A stretch of DNA of 46,672 nt from Terriglobales bacterium. GTDB lineage: Bacteria; Acidobacteriota; Terriglobia; Terriglobales; Acidobacteriaceae. Below are positions 7,658-16,836 of the stretch, in pieces (within the stretch, counting starts at the first letter, position 1; each line of letters opens with the position of its first letter). The notes under the pieces were generated by a model. That model did not search any database. It was not told the origin of the DNA and saw only the letters and a list, made by a program, of their open reading frames with translations. The position numbers were made by a program, and so were the translations under genes. The DNA is taken from contig DATIBR010000119.1 of the NCBI GenBank assembly GCA_035457425.1, forward strand, positions 1 through 46,672, written 5' to 3'.

Positions 7658-8899
7658 ATGCGGAAACGTAGCACCGGCATAGCGGCCATTTTCCTTCTTA
7701 CTGTCCTAGCCCTCGGGTGCGGGTCGACCTTCCGCCCGATCGCGACGCCGATCCCGGAGCCGGGCGGCGACCCCAACGCGTTGAAGCGCGCGATCGTAGT
7801 GACCGACAACGGGGGGGCGCGCGGGGGCGCGAGCGTCATCAACACCACCGGCGACAGCAACCTGGGCAACGTGCCGGCGGGCATCGGGCCGGTGCACGCG
7901 GGGTTCGTCACGGTCGCGCGCACGTACATCGCGAACCAGACGGAGAACACGGTGACGCGCATCCTGACGTCGTCGCCGGGGAGCACGCCGGCGACCATCC
8001 CGATGCCGCCGGGTTGTGCTCCGCAGTACGTCTTCAATCGCCTGACGGTCAATGCGTATGTGGCGTGCCCGGGAAACGATACGGTGGCGGTGTTGAACTC
8101 GGGACAGGATTCGGTGGTCACGAGCGTCGCGCTGGCGGCAGGGGCGGGGCCGGTGGGGATCAACCAGACGCTCAGCGGCAACAAAGTGTATTCGCTCAAC
8201 GGCGGGAACGGGACCGTCACGGTGATCGCCGCGCTGGACAACACGGTCAGCACGACGCTCGCGGTGGGGGGGTCGCCGACGTGGTCCGACATGAGCCAGG
8301 ACGGCGGCTTGCTGTTCGTGGCGAATGCGTCCGGGTACGTGACGCCGATCGACACGGCGACCGACACGGTGCTGCCGAACATCGCGGTGGGCGCGAACCC
8401 GACGTTCGTGGCGTTCGACACCAATCGTCGCCGGCTTTACGTGGTGAACCAGGGCGGCGGCAGCGTGAGCGTGATCGACGCGGTCTCGACCTCGCCGACC
8501 TACCTGACGGTGATCCGCACCGTGACGGTGGGCGCGACGCCGACTTCGGCGACGGCATTGAGGAACGGGACGAAGGTTTACGTGGCGAACTGCGGTTCCG
8601 ACAGCGTGTCGGTCATCGATGCGGCCAGCCTGGCGGTGACCAAGACGATCGCCACCGGGACGTGCCCGATCTCGGTCGCGTCGCCGACGGATTCGTCGCG
8701 CGCGGTGGTGGGCGTGCAGGGCGCGGCCGGCGGCACCGATTTCACCGACCCGCCGAGCATCCTGGACATCAGCACGCAGACCGATACGGTGATCGTGAAC
8801 CTGAAGCCGGCGCAGCAGAGTGCGGCGTGCGACGCCGCGACGGCGCCGAACAACTACTGCGCGTTGCAGCGGCCGGTGTTCGTGGTGATGACGCCGTAG
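7658..8899 (+). CDS. YVTN/YncE-type beta-propeller lipoprotein
   Basis: A 413-residue protein. The signal IAAIFLLTVLALGC carries a lipobox, so the mature protein is probably lipid-anchored at Cys20. The rest is a series of ~42-residue blade repeats of the type VYVANCGSDSVSVIDAASLAVTKTI, RLYVVNQGGGSVSVIDAV and VYSLNGGNGTVTVI, giving a seven-bladed propeller of the YncE/YVTN class. Such proteins bind ligands or other envelope components; no enzymatic role can be read from the sequence. The start is the ATG at 7658, with GGAG about 6 nt upstream and the signal peptide following directly; the frame is open to 7589 but that part has no signal features. A clear terminator follows. Confidence 0.85.
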   Translation: MRKRSTGIAAIFLLTVLALGCGSTFRPIATPIPEPGGDPNALKRAIVVTDNGGARGGASVINTTGDSNLGNVPAGIGPVHAGFVTVARTYIANQTENTVTRILTSSPGSTPATIPMPPGCAPQYVFNRLTVNAYVACPGNDTVAVLNSGQDSVVTSVALAAGAGPVGINQTLSGNKVYSLNGGNGTVTVIAALDNTVSTTLAVGGSPTWSDMSQDGGLLFVANASGYVTPIDTATDTVLPNIAVGANPTFVAFDTNRRRLYVVNQGGGSVSVIDAVSTSPTYLTVIRTVTVGATPTSATALRNGTKVYVANCGSDSVSVIDAASLAVTKTIATGTCPISVASPTDSSRAVVGVQGAAGGTDFTDPPSILDISTQTDTVIVNLKPAQQSAACDAATAPNNYCALQRPVFVVMTP

Positions 8900-8937
8900 G
8901 AGTTGCGAGTTCCGAGTTGTGAGTTGCGAGTAAGAGC

Positions 8938-8970
8938 GAAGGGCGGCCGAGAGGCCGCCCTTCTTCTTTT
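8938..8970 (+). terminator. Rho-independent terminator
   Basis: Arms GAAGGGCGGCC (8938-8948) and GGCCGCCCTTC (8953-8963) with a GAGA loop are followed by TTCTTTT. It ends the beta-propeller gene transcript. Confidence 0.85.
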
Positions 8971-9025
8971 GCGGGCTAAAGCCCGCTCGCTTGTTCAGGG
9001 GACGCGACACGGCCGGCTCAAGCCG
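8971..9025. repeat. GGCTnAAGCC hairpins downstream of cheX
   Basis: GCGGGCTAAAGCCCGC at 8971-8986 and CGGCTCAAGCCG at 9014-9025 lie between the convergent lipoprotein gene and cheX. They may terminate the chemosensory operon on the minus strand. Confidence 0.55.
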
Positions 9026-9040
9026 AGCCCGGATACGTTG

Positions 9041-9538
9041 TCAGCCGGCGACGGCGGCGCGCTCGGTGCGGCGGCGTCGGTTGTAGCGCATGGCGATGTT
9101 CATGTACATGGTGCCGTTGTCGGTGTCGAAGCACATCACGAGCGCTTCCTGCTCTTCGTTGGACTTCTCGCCGAGCTCATCGGAGTGGAGCTCGGGAGGC
9201 GCGATCTTGAAGCGAAAGCCCTGGTCGTTGAGGGTGGTGACGGCGTTGCCGATGATCTGGTTGGCAAGCTCGAAGATGGTCTCGCGCACGATGTCGGCGC
9301 TCTCGGCGACGGGTTCGCCGGCGAGGTAACTGGCGACCTTCACGGCGGTGGCGCTGTCGAGGTCGAAGATGACGCGCCCTTCGATGTCGCCGTGGATGGC
9401 GATGATGGCGGCGGTGCCCTTGCGGCGGTAGGCTTCCTCGTCCATGGCGACGTCGCCGATCTTGGTGGGGCACTGCAAGGTCTCGGCCAGGACCGCGTCG
9501 GCGGCATTGATGAAGGGCTGGATGAGCTCCATCTTCAT
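9041..9538 (-). CDS. cheX: CheX-like chemotaxis phosphatase
   Basis: A 165-residue protein of the CheC/CheX/FliY class, which removes phosphate from CheY-P. The catalytic signature E-x-x-N is present in RETIFELANQIIGNAV (E90, N93, then G97-N98), as in CheX. The length fits CheX, a single-signature dimer. It is the last gene of chemosensory operon 1. Its ATG overlaps the TAA of cheY by one base (TAATG), and GGAGAC sits 6 nt upstream, so it is translationally coupled. The inferred role is resetting the adjacent CheY. Confidence 0.88.
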   Translation of the reverse strand: MKMELIQPFINAADAVLAETLQCPTKIGDVAMDEEAYRRKGTAAIIAIHGDIEGRVIFDLDSATAVKVASYLAGEPVAESADIVRETIFELANQIIGNAVTTLNDQGFRFKIAPPELHSDELGEKSNEEQEALVMCFDTDNGTMYMNIAMRYNRRRRTERAAVAG

Positions 9539-9981
9539 TACTTGTCTCCTGCCGCGGTGGCGGCCACAGCGATGGCGTCTTCGCCGAGGACGTACTTGAT
9601 GACCTCGTAGAGCACCTCGGGCTTGACCGGCTTCTGCACGAAGTGGCGGGCGCCCTTCTGCAGGGCGGTCACGATGTTCTCCTGATAGCCGACGGAGGAG
9701 ACCATGATGACGCGCGCTTCGGGATGGGTGCGCACGATGCGCTCGGCGGCCTCGATGCCCTCCATCTGGGGCATGGTGATGTCCATGAGCACGACGTCGG
9801 GGCGCGAGCGCTCGTACTCGGTGATGGCGGTGAGGCCGTCGCCGGCTTCGCCGGCCACCTGGCCGCCGAAGATCTCGATCATCTTGGTGAGGTTCTTGCG
9901 GGCGAAGACGGAGTCGTCGACCACCAGATACCGTATCGGCTGCTTGTCCTTGCTGCGAAGCAACGCCGCGTACTGTTCCAT
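9538..9981 (-). CDS. cheY: CheY-like single-domain response regulator
   Basis: A 147-residue receiver protein: acidic pair VVDDS (21-24), phospho-acceptor D67 in VVLMDITMPQMEG, the SSV switch region, and K in FVQKPVKPE. There is no output domain. It has a 15-residue N-terminal extension and an Ala-rich tail. GGAG about 7 nt before the ATG supports the start. It probably carries the CheA signal of operon 1 to its target; the downstream cheX gives a dedicated phosphatase. Confidence 0.92.
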   Translation of the reverse strand: MEQYAALLRSKDKQPIRYLVVDDSVFARKNLTKMIEIFGGQVAGEAGDGLTAITEYERSRPDVVLMDITMPQMEGIEAAERIVRTHPEARVIMVSSVGYQENIVTALQKGARHFVQKPVKPEVLYEVIKYVLGEDAIAVAATAAGDK

Positions 9982-10090
9982 ACCAGTCTCCTGAACTACT
10001 CGGACCGTTCGTTCGAGGGCTTCGCGGTGAAGCTGCTCCGCCCTCGCGACTAACGACGCGCGATGCGGCGCGCGTCAGCCGCTCACCCAA

Positions 10091-11173
10091 CTAAGCTCGC
10101 ACCGCCTTCATGCGGTCGGGCACGCACTGCGCCTGAAAGGTGTTGGCCATCATGTCGAGCGGGACGACGCGGATGGCGTTACCGCGCTCGATGGCCGCCT
10201 TCGGCATGCCGTACACGATGCAGGAATCTTCACTCTGCGCGATGGTCAGGCCGCCCGCGGCCTTGACCGCGCCCAGGCCCTCGGCGCCGTCCTCGCCCAT
10301 GCCGGTCATCAGGGCCGCGATGGCTTCGCGGCCGAACTCCTGCGCGACCGAGCGGAACAGCACGTCGACCGACGGGCGATGGCCGTTCACGCGCTCCTCG
10401 TCCGACAGGACGACGATGTTGCCGAGGGGCATGCGGCGGACCTTCATGTGGCGGTTGCCGGGGCAGATGAGCGCGCGGCCGGCGACCAGCAGGTCGCCGG
10501 ACTGGGCTTCCTTGACCTCGATGGCGCAGCATTCGTCGAGCCGGCGCGCGAACAGGTCGGTGAAGCCCTCGGGCATGTGCTGGACCACGATGATGGAGCC
10601 GGGGAAGTCCGGCGGGAGCTGCGAGAGCACGTACTGGAGCGCGTTCGGGCCGCCGGTCGAGATGCCGATGGCGACGATCTTGGAGGGGGCGGCGTGCGGC
10701 TTGCCGAGCGACTTGGGCGGGCGGCGCAGGGCGGGGAGCGGCTTGAACTCCACGGGCGCCGCGGGCATCTTGGTCTGGGCGGCGGCCTTGATCTTGGTGA
10801 TGAGCTCCGCGGCGATCTCGTCCATGCGCGCCTGCGCGGCGTCTTTCGGCTTAGCGACGAAATCGAAGGCGCCGAGCGAGAGCGCCTTGAAAGTCGCGGA
10901 GGCGCCCTGCGTGGTGTGCGCGCTCACCACGATGACCGGGATGCGGTACTTCTTGTGGATCTCGCGCAGGGTCTCGATCCCGTCCATGCGCGGCATCTCG
11001 AGGTCGAGGGTGACCACCTGCGGCTTGAGCTCCTCGATCTTCTTGAGGCCGAAGCTGCCGTCCATGGCGGTGCCGACGACGTGGATGCTCGAGTCGCGCT
11101 CGAGGATCTGCGGGATGAGCTTGCGCATGAGGGCGGAGTCGTCGACCACAAGGACGCGAACGGGATCGCTCAT
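10091..11173 (-). CDS. cheB: CheB, chemoreceptor methylesterase/deamidase
   Basis: A 360-residue protein with receiver domain (DD at 11-12, phospho-acceptor D57 in VVTLDLEMPRMDG, K in FVAKPKD), a linker, and CheB catalytic domain. The catalytic triad is intact: S172 in GISTGGP, H199 in VVQHMPEGFT, D295 in TGMGEDGAEG. It demethylates MCP glutamates. The ATG overlaps the cheA TGA (ATGA), so it is translationally coupled to CheA, its usual kinase. About 110 bp without features separate it from cheY. Confidence 0.96.
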   Translation of the reverse strand: MSDPVRVLVVDDSALMRKLIPQILERDSSIHVVGTAMDGSFGLKKIEELKPQVVTLDLEMPRMDGIETLREIHKKYRIPVIVVSAHTTQGASATFKALSLGAFDFVAKPKDAAQARMDEIAAELITKIKAAAQTKMPAAPVEFKPLPALRRPPKSLGKPHAAPSKIVAIGISTGGPNALQYVLSQLPPDFPGSIIVVQHMPEGFTDLFARRLDECCAIEVKEAQSGDLLVAGRALICPGNRHMKVRRMPLGNIVVLSDEERVNGHRPSVDVLFRSVAQEFGREAIAALMTGMGEDGAEGLGAVKAAGGLTIAQSEDSCIVYGMPKAAIERGNAIRVVPLDMMANTFQAQCVPDRMKAVRA

Positions 11174-13239
11174 GCGTGCGCTCCCTTCGCGGCTTCGCGG
11201 CCCAGGCGCGCGACGACCGCCTGGATGTTGAGGATGAGCACGACCGTGCCGTCGCCCAGGATGGAAGCGCCGGAGACCAGTTCGGTGGCGACCAGGTAGT
11301 CGTCGAGCGCCTTGATGACCAATTCTTCTTCACCGACCAGCCGGTCGACGACCAGCCCGAACTTGCGATCGCCGATGGCGATGACGACGATGAAAAGTTT
11401 CTTCGAGGCCGACGGCTTCCGCCTGGTGAGGCGCGCGAGGCGGACAAGTGTGAGCACTTCGTTGCGGAGCTGGATGACCTCGTGGTTGTCGACGCGGTGG
11501 ATCTCGCCTTCGGTGGCGCGGGTGATCTCGAGCACGGCGCCGAGGGGCACGGCGTAGAGCCGGTCGGAGACCTTGAAGAGCAGCGCCTTGATGATGGCGA
11601 GCGTGAGCGGCACCTTCATCTGGAAGGTGGTGCCCTCGCCGAGCCTGGTGACGATGCCGACCGAGCCCTTGAGGCGGTCGAGGACGGTCTTGACCACGTC
11701 CATGCCGACGCCGCGGCCGGAGATCTCGGTGATCTGGGCGGCGGTCGAGAGGCCGGGGTGGAAGATGAGCGCGAGCTGCTCGCCTTCGCTCATGCGATTC
11801 GCTTCGTCGGCGGAGACGATACCGCACTCGATGGCCTTGGCGACGACCTTGCCGCGGTCGATGCCGCGGCCGTCATCGGAGACTTCGATCACGACCTGAT
11901 TGCCCTGGTGGTAGGCGTTCAAGCGGATGGTGCCGACGGCGGGCTTGCCGGCGGCGACGCGCTCCTGGGGCGTGCCGAGCCCGTGGTCGACGGCGTTGCG
12001 CACAAGGTGGATGAGCGGCTCGGCGAGCGTGTCGAGGATGCTCTTGTCGAGGTCGGTGTCCTGGCCGCTGACCTGGAGCGCGACTTCCTTGCCGGCGGCC
12101 TTGGCGATGTCGCGGATGATGCGCGGCACGCGCCGGAAGAGCTGCTCGACCGGCACCATGCGGATCTTCATCACCGATTTCTGGAGGTCGTGCAGGACGC
12201 GGGCCTGGAAGGCCATGGCGTCGGCGAAGCGGCCGCGCAGCGGGTCCTTGGCGAAGCGCTTGTCGAACTCGCCGATGGTCTGGAGCAGCATGGACTTACC
12301 GATGATGAGCTCGCCGACGAGGTTGAGGACGTCGTCGATGCGCTCGGCGTCCACGCGCAGGGAGCTCTCGACAGCGTGGGCGGCCTGCTTCGCGGGAGCG
12401 TCCTTGGCGGTGCCGGCGGCAGGGGCCGACATCACCGCCTCGATCGAGGGCACGGGCGTCTCGCTCAGCTCGAGCACGTCGTCGGGAGCAGCGGCCGCGG
12501 GAGCCGCAGGCGCGGCGCTGGAGCGCACGACCACGACTTCCTTCACCACAGCGGGGATCTTCGACTTCCTGGCGATCCAGTGCTCGTCGTGCGTGCTGGC
12601 AAGCGCGATCTCGACCACGTCGATCTGGGCGGGGGCGGCGTTCTCGTCGGGATGGAGGACGAGGACTGTGCCGGCGTCGGAGATGACGTTGCGGATCATC
12701 TGCATGGCGGCGGCGCGCATCGGGCAGTTGGGGTCGATCTGGAGCGCGACGTGGAAGATGGCGTTGCCGCGCGCGGCGGAGTCGGCGATGACGACCTGCT
12801 CGTATTCCGACCAAGCGAACCTGGGCGCGAAGCTGGTCTCGGCGGCGGGCGCGCTGGTCAGGCGCTTGACGTGCTCGCGCAGGGCGTCGCCGGAAGGCGG
12901 CTGGAGATTGTTGCGATAAGCCGCGAGCATGGACTGGAAGGTGTCGGCGGCGGCGAGGACGACCTCCGGGATGCGTGCGGCCTGCGCGGTCTTTGCCAGC
13001 TCGGGCGTGAGCACGTTCTCGAGCTCGTGCGCGAGCTCGGAGAGGTCGCGGTAGCCGCACGCGGCAGAATCGCCCTTGAGCGTGTGCACGGTGCGGCGGA
13101 TGCTGCGCACGGTCTCGGCGTCGCCGGGGCGCTTCTCGAGCTCGAGGGCTTCGTCGTTGAGCGTCTGCAGGAGTTCCTGCGCGCTCTCGAAGAAGAGCTC
13201 CTTGAGCTCGCTCGCCTTGTCGTCGGAGAAGAAGCTCAC
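11170..13239 (-). CDS. cheA: CheA histidine kinase
   Basis: A 689-residue kinase with the classic order. P1 Hpt carries H52 in VHTLKGDSAACG. A P2-like region lies at ~147-240. An Ala/Pro linker is followed by P3 (SLRVDAERIDDVLNLVGELI, ~292-315). P4 ATPase has N-box HLVRNAVDHG (~411-420), G1 DDGRGID (~455) and G2 GRGVGMD (~508). The P5 CheW-like domain begins ALLFKVSDRLYAVPLG (~552). It starts at GTG 13239, which overlaps the cheR TGA; the frame is open further upstream only inside cheR. It phosphorylates the operon's CheY and CheB. Confidence 0.96.
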   Translation of the reverse strand: MSFFSDDKASELKELFFESAQELLQTLNDEALELEKRPGDAETVRSIRRTVHTLKGDSAACGYRDLSELAHELENVLTPELAKTAQAARIPEVVLAAADTFQSMLAAYRNNLQPPSGDALREHVKRLTSAPAAETSFAPRFAWSEYEQVVIADSAARGNAIFHVALQIDPNCPMRAAAMQMIRNVISDAGTVLVLHPDENAAPAQIDVVEIALASTHDEHWIARKSKIPAVVKEVVVVRSSAAPAAPAAAAPDDVLELSETPVPSIEAVMSAPAAGTAKDAPAKQAAHAVESSLRVDAERIDDVLNLVGELIIGKSMLLQTIGEFDKRFAKDPLRGRFADAMAFQARVLHDLQKSVMKIRMVPVEQLFRRVPRIIRDIAKAAGKEVALQVSGQDTDLDKSILDTLAEPLIHLVRNAVDHGLGTPQERVAAGKPAVGTIRLNAYHQGNQVVIEVSDDGRGIDRGKVVAKAIECGIVSADEANRMSEGEQLALIFHPGLSTAAQITEISGRGVGMDVVKTVLDRLKGSVGIVTRLGEGTTFQMKVPLTLAIIKALLFKVSDRLYAVPLGAVLEITRATEGEIHRVDNHEVIQLRNEVLTLVRLARLTRRKPSASKKLFIVVIAIGDRKFGLVVDRLVGEEELVIKALDDYLVATELVSGASILGDGTVVLILNIQAVVARLGREAAKGAHA

Positions 13240-14144
13240 GCGCCTGCCTCGATGCGTTGGTACGCTGTGCCGTTGTTGACGTGGATCATCTTGAACTTGT
13301 CGGTGAGGCCGAAGAGGCTCTCCGCGTGGCCGACGAAGAGGAAGCCTTCGCGGTTCAGGCAGCGGTAGAACTTGTCGACCAGGCGCTTCTGCTCGGCTTC
13401 GTCGAAATAGATCATCACGTTGCGGCAGAAGATGACGTCGTTGCGCTGGGGCAGGAACTCCGTCTTCAGGTTGTGGAAGTCGAAGTGGACCATCTCCTTG
13501 ACGGCCTTCTTGACGGCGTAACGGTCGCCGACCTTGTCGAAATAGCGCAGGCGGTAGCTGTAGTCGACCGGCTCCATGTGGTTCTCGGGATAGCTGCCTT
13601 CCTGCGCGGCGCGCAGCACGGAGTAGTTGATGTCGGAAGCGAGGATCTCCACGCGCCAGGGCGGCGGGATGAGCGGCTTCGGGCTCGGCATCTCGAAGGG
13701 CAGCGGATTGCGGAGGTAGTAGTAGGCGAGCGCGTCGCAGATGAGCATCGCGATGGTGTAGGGCTCCTGGCCGGTCGAGCAGCCGGCGCTCCACACGCGC
13801 AGCGACCAGTCGCGGCGCTCGGTCTTCTTGTGCAGGATCTCTTCCAGCGTGACCTTGTGGAAGAGGTCGAGCTGCGGCTTGTTGCGGAAGAAGCTGGTCT
13901 CGTTGACGGTGAGGTTCTCGAGCAGGGCGGAGAGCTCGGCCTTGCCTTCGCGGCTGGTGAGCAGCTGGTAATAGCGGTAGAAGCTCTCGAGGCCGGTGGC
14001 CTTGAGGCGGCGCTGGAGGCGATCCTGGAGGAAGTGGACGCGGCGCTCGTCGAAGTACATGCCGCACTCCTGGTAGACCAGGGTCTGCAGCAGCTTGAGT
14101 TCCGGCTCCGTCAGTTGGATCTGAAGACTCGGTGTGGTCGCCAT
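13236..14144 (-). CDS. cheR: CheR, chemoreceptor methyltransferase
   Basis: A 302-residue protein with the N-terminal helical domain (LLENLTVNETSFFRN) and the SAM-binding methyltransferase domain (RVWSAGCSTGQEPYTIAML, ILASDINYSVLRAA, DVIFCRNVMIYFDEAEQKRLV, GFLFVGHAESL). A ~20-residue insertion (NPLPFEMPSPKPLIPPPW) near residue 150 is not typical. The ribosome binding site is poor: GAGAGG is only 2 nt from the ATG. The reading frame is open without a stop from the cheW TAG codon up to this ATG (see findings). Confidence 0.95.
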   Translation of the reverse strand: MATTPSLQIQLTEPELKLLQTLVYQECGMYFDERRVHFLQDRLQRRLKATGLESFYRYYQLLTSREGKAELSALLENLTVNETSFFRNKPQLDLFHKVTLEEILHKKTERRDWSLRVWSAGCSTGQEPYTIAMLICDALAYYYLRNPLPFEMPSPKPLIPPPWRVEILASDINYSVLRAAQEGSYPENHMEPVDYSYRLRYFDKVGDRYAVKKAVKEMVHFDFHNLKTEFLPQRNDVIFCRNVMIYFDEAEQKRLVDKFYRCLNREGFLFVGHAESLFGLTDKFKMIHVNNGTAYQRIEAGA

Positions 14145-14220
14145 CGCCTCTCGCCAGAGTGGTGCGTCGCGGCGCTCGCGCGCCGCGCCCTTCGCAACTT
14201 CTCGCTTACGTCGTACGAAA

Positions 14221-14296
14221 CCTGGTCTTGCCGAACCTGGTGTTGCCGAACCTGGTGTTGCGGAACCTGGTGTTGCGGAACCTGGTGTTGCCCGAA
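14221..14296. repeat. 15-bp tandem repeat, five copies, between cheW and cheR
   Basis: Units CCTGGTGTTGCCGAA / CCTGGTGTTGCGGAA repeat head-to-tail at 14221, 14236, 14251, 14266 and 14281; the last has one extra C. On the coding (minus) strand each unit encodes Ala-Thr-Pro-Gly-Ser in the frame shared by cheW and cheR. It begins two codons after the cheW stop. Confidence 0.95.
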
Positions 14297-14297
14297 G

Positions 14298-14792
14298 CTA
14301 GGAGCCCGCCGAGGCGGCCGACTGCGCCGCCTCCGCCAGATCGCCCAGCCGCTTCAGCTCGCCGCGCTGCAGGATCTTGCCCAGCTCGATGAGGATGATG
14401 AGCCGTCCGTTGAGCTTGCCGACGCCGACCACGTAGTTCAGCTCGCCTTCCTCGAAGACGTTGGGCGGATTGTCGACCTCGCTGCGCGGGAGCTTGAGGA
14501 CTTCCGACGCGGAGTCGACGATGAGGCCGACCATCTTGCCCTCGAGCTCGGCGACGAGGATGCGGTTCTTCTTGGTCCACGTGATCTCGCGCTCGCCGAA
14601 GCGCTTGCGCAGGTCGACGACGGAGATGATCTTGCCACGCAGGTTGATGACGCCCTCGATGTACTCGGGCGCGTCGGGGACGGAAGTGATCTCGGGCACG
14701 CGCACGATCTCGTGCACGAGCTCGATGGGGACGCCGAAGGTCTCGCGCCCGATGCGGAACCCGACGATGTGCAGGTCCTTGGTCGTGGCCAT
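14298..14792 (-). CDS. cheW: CheW coupling protein
   Basis: A 164-residue single CheW domain: IVGFRIGRETFGVPIELVHEIV, YIEGVINLRGKIISVVDLRKRFG, VGLIVDSASEVLKLP and INGR-type LNGRLIILIELGKIL. It links the MCP of operon 1 to CheA. It starts 11 nt after the MCP stop. It ends in an Ala/Ser-rich tail (AAQSAASAGS), then TAG, and the frame then runs on through a Pro-Gly-Ser repeat into cheR without another stop. Confidence 0.95.
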   Translation of the reverse strand: MATTKDLHIVGFRIGRETFGVPIELVHEIVRVPEITSVPDAPEYIEGVINLRGKIISVVDLRKRFGEREITWTKKNRILVAELEGKMVGLIVDSASEVLKLPRSEVDNPPNVFEEGELNYVVGVGKLNGRLIILIELGKILQRGELKRLGDLAEAAQSAASAGS

Positions 14793-14803
14793 CCCGTGTG
14801 CCC

Positions 14804-16804
14804 CTAGTTCCGCGCCGCGGCCGCGGCGGCGACGCGCCCGCCCTGCTCGAACTGCTGGCGGCGCTGCGACGCGCCGTACGCGGCGTTGCCGTTGGCGCCT
14901 TCGATGACAAAGCGGTCCATGGCTTCCAGCAGCATGCGCGACATCTTCGACATCTGCTCGGCGGAAGCCGCCAGCTCGGTGGAGCCGGAGGTGGACTGCT
15001 GCACCAGCTCGCGCATCTTCTCCATGGCCTTGACGACGGCCTGCGCGCCCGAGGCCTGCTCCTCGACCGAGGAGTTGATCTCGTGCGTGATCTCGTTGAG
15101 GCGCGTGGTGGCCTTGGCGATCTGCGCCGAGCCGTGCGACTGCTCGTTGGTGGCGGCGCCGATCTCCTGCGCGAACTTGTAGACCTCGGTGACGACGTTG
15201 GAGATCTTCTTGAGCGCGGTGGAGAGGTCGCTGCCCAGGGTGAGGCCCTCGTTGACGATGGTGGTCGAGCGTTCCATGTTGTCGACCGCCTTGCGGGCTT
15301 CCTTCTGGATGGACTGGATGAGCTCGCTGATCTCCTTGGTGGAGGAAGCGGATTTTTCGGCGAGCTTGCGGACTTCATCGGCCACGACCGCGAAGCCCAG
15401 GCCGTGCTCGCCGGCGCGCGCCGCTTCGATGGCGGCGTTGAGCGCCAGCAGGTTGGTCTGCTCGGCGAGGTCGTCGATGACCTCGATGATCTTGCCGATG
15501 TCGTCGGCGCGCTGGCCGAGCGCCCCGATGATCTCGCCGGAAGAGCGGATGGAGCCGTTGATGCGGTTGAGGCCGTCGGTGGCCTTCTCCATCGTGGTGA
15601 TGCCGGCCTGCACTTCTTCGCGCGAGCGCTGCGAGATGTCGAGCAGGACCTTCGCGGTGTCGGCCACGCGCTGGATGGAGGCGACCATCTGGTCGATGGA
15701 GGCGGAGGTCTCGCTGACGCTGGAGGCCTGCGTCTGCGTGTTCTTGACCATGTTCTGCACGTTGATGGACATCTCGTGCATGGTGCTGGTGACTTCGTCG
15801 ATGGCCGAGGAGGCGTGGACGCTGATCTTGGCGGACTCGTCGGAGGCGTCGGCGACCTGGTTGGAGCCCGAGGCGACCTGCGCGGCGCTGTCGCGCACGC
15901 TCTTGACGAGCTGGCGCAGGCCAGTCGTCATGGCCATGAAGGCGTTGGCGAGAGTGTCGCGCTTGGAGCGCGGCAACACCTCGACGGAGAGATCGCCGCC
16001 GGCGATGGCTTCGGAGACGGCCGCCATCTCCTTCAGGTACGTGACCATGTTCTGGAAGGTGCGGGCGAGATCGCCGATCTCGTCCTTGCTGCTGGTGTCG
16101 ATGGTGTGCTCGAGGTCGCCGGAGTCACCGATCTCCCGCGCGACGCCGATGAGCTGTGTCAGGGGCACGGTGATGGACTTGGCGGTGAAGCGCGCGACCG
16201 CGCCGCCCAGGGCGAAGCACAGCAGGAACATGATGATGGAAATGGACCACATCAGGACGCTGGCGGTGCTGGTGGAGCGCTCCTGGTCGGCGAGCATGCG
16301 CGCGTTGGCTTCGTCGGCCATGTCGAGCGGCTCGGTGGAACGCTTGAGCCAGGCGGCGGGATCCTGCTGCAGGTAGAAGATCTGCAGCTCCGCGACGGTG
16401 GCGTTGCCGGCGTCGACGTCCTTGCGCTTGGCGATGAGGGGCGCGGCGAAATCGGCGCTCCACTTCTGCTCCAGCTCGCGGACGCGAGCCATCGCGGTGC
16501 GCTGCTCGGGCGTGATGGCCTTGGCTTCCGCGATCTTGATCTGCTTGTCGAGCTCGGTCACGCCGGCGTGCATCTTGTCGGCTTCGCGGGTGTCGCCGCT
16601 GAGCAGGTAGTTGGCGAGCGCCAGGCGATTCTGCATCATCTGGTACTTCACGTCGCCGGTCGCGCTCTTGGCCTCGAGCGCGTTCTTGAGCGCGCCCTGG
16701 GCTGACTGCTGGCGCCAGATGCCGCCCGTCATGACCAGGAAGAGCAGCGTCAGGACGAGCAGGACGCCGCCGAATCCGTAGTAGAGCTTCTTCTTGATGC
16801 TCAT
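14804..16804 (-). CDS. Methyl-accepting chemotaxis protein (transmembrane)
   Basis: A 666-residue MCP. TM1 is at ~9-29, followed by a ~155-residue, mainly helical periplasmic sensor (4HB-like, [20 protein letters not shown]). TM2 is at ~188-208, then HAMP (~209-262), adaptation helices, and the conserved hairpin [20 protein letters not shown] / [14 protein letters not shown]. The C-terminus is Ala-rich (VAAAAAARN) and lacks an NWETF-type CheR/CheB tether. GGGAGA precedes the ATG by 6 nt. It is the only receptor in operon 1. The ligand is unknown; the neighbouring secreted TonB_C-domain protein could be a partner. Confidence 0.95.
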   Translation of the reverse strand: MSIKKKLYYGFGGVLLVLTLLFLVMTGGIWRQQSAQGALKNALEAKSATGDVKYQMMQNRLALANYLLSGDTREADKMHAGVTELDKQIKIAEAKAITPEQRTAMARVRELEQKWSADFAAPLIAKRKDVDAGNATVAELQIFYLQQDPAAWLKRSTEPLDMADEANARMLADQERSTSTASVLMWSISIIMFLLCFALGGAVARFTAKSITVPLTQLIGVAREIGDSGDLEHTIDTSSKDEIGDLARTFQNMVTYLKEMAAVSEAIAGGDLSVEVLPRSKRDTLANAFMAMTTGLRQLVKSVRDSAAQVASGSNQVADASDESAKISVHASSAIDEVTSTMHEMSINVQNMVKNTQTQASSVSETSASIDQMVASIQRVADTAKVLLDISQRSREEVQAGITTMEKATDGLNRINGSIRSSGEIIGALGQRADDIGKIIEVIDDLAEQTNLLALNAAIEAARAGEHGLGFAVVADEVRKLAEKSASSTKEISELIQSIQKEARKAVDNMERSTTIVNEGLTLGSDLSTALKKISNVVTEVYKFAQEIGAATNEQSHGSAQIAKATTRLNEITHEINSSVEEQASGAQAVVKAMEKMRELVQQSTSGSTELAASAEQMSKMSRMLLEAMDRFVIEGANGNAAYGASQRRQQFEQGGRVAAAAAARN

Positions 16805-16836
16805 GTTCTGTCTCCCACCACTTGCCGGGGGTTACG

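Noticed and set aside
7417-8424. Minus-strand open frame under the beta-propeller gene and the upstream gap
   Set aside because: No ribosome binding site or family signature; the plus-strand lipoprotein explains the coding signal.
11176-13368. Long plus-strand open frame opposite cheA
   Set aside because: Antisense shadow; cheA motifs and 4-nt overlaps on the minus strand are decisive.
14221-14296. CRISPR array
   Set aside because: The units are contiguous 15-mers without spacers and keep a reading frame; no cas genes are present.
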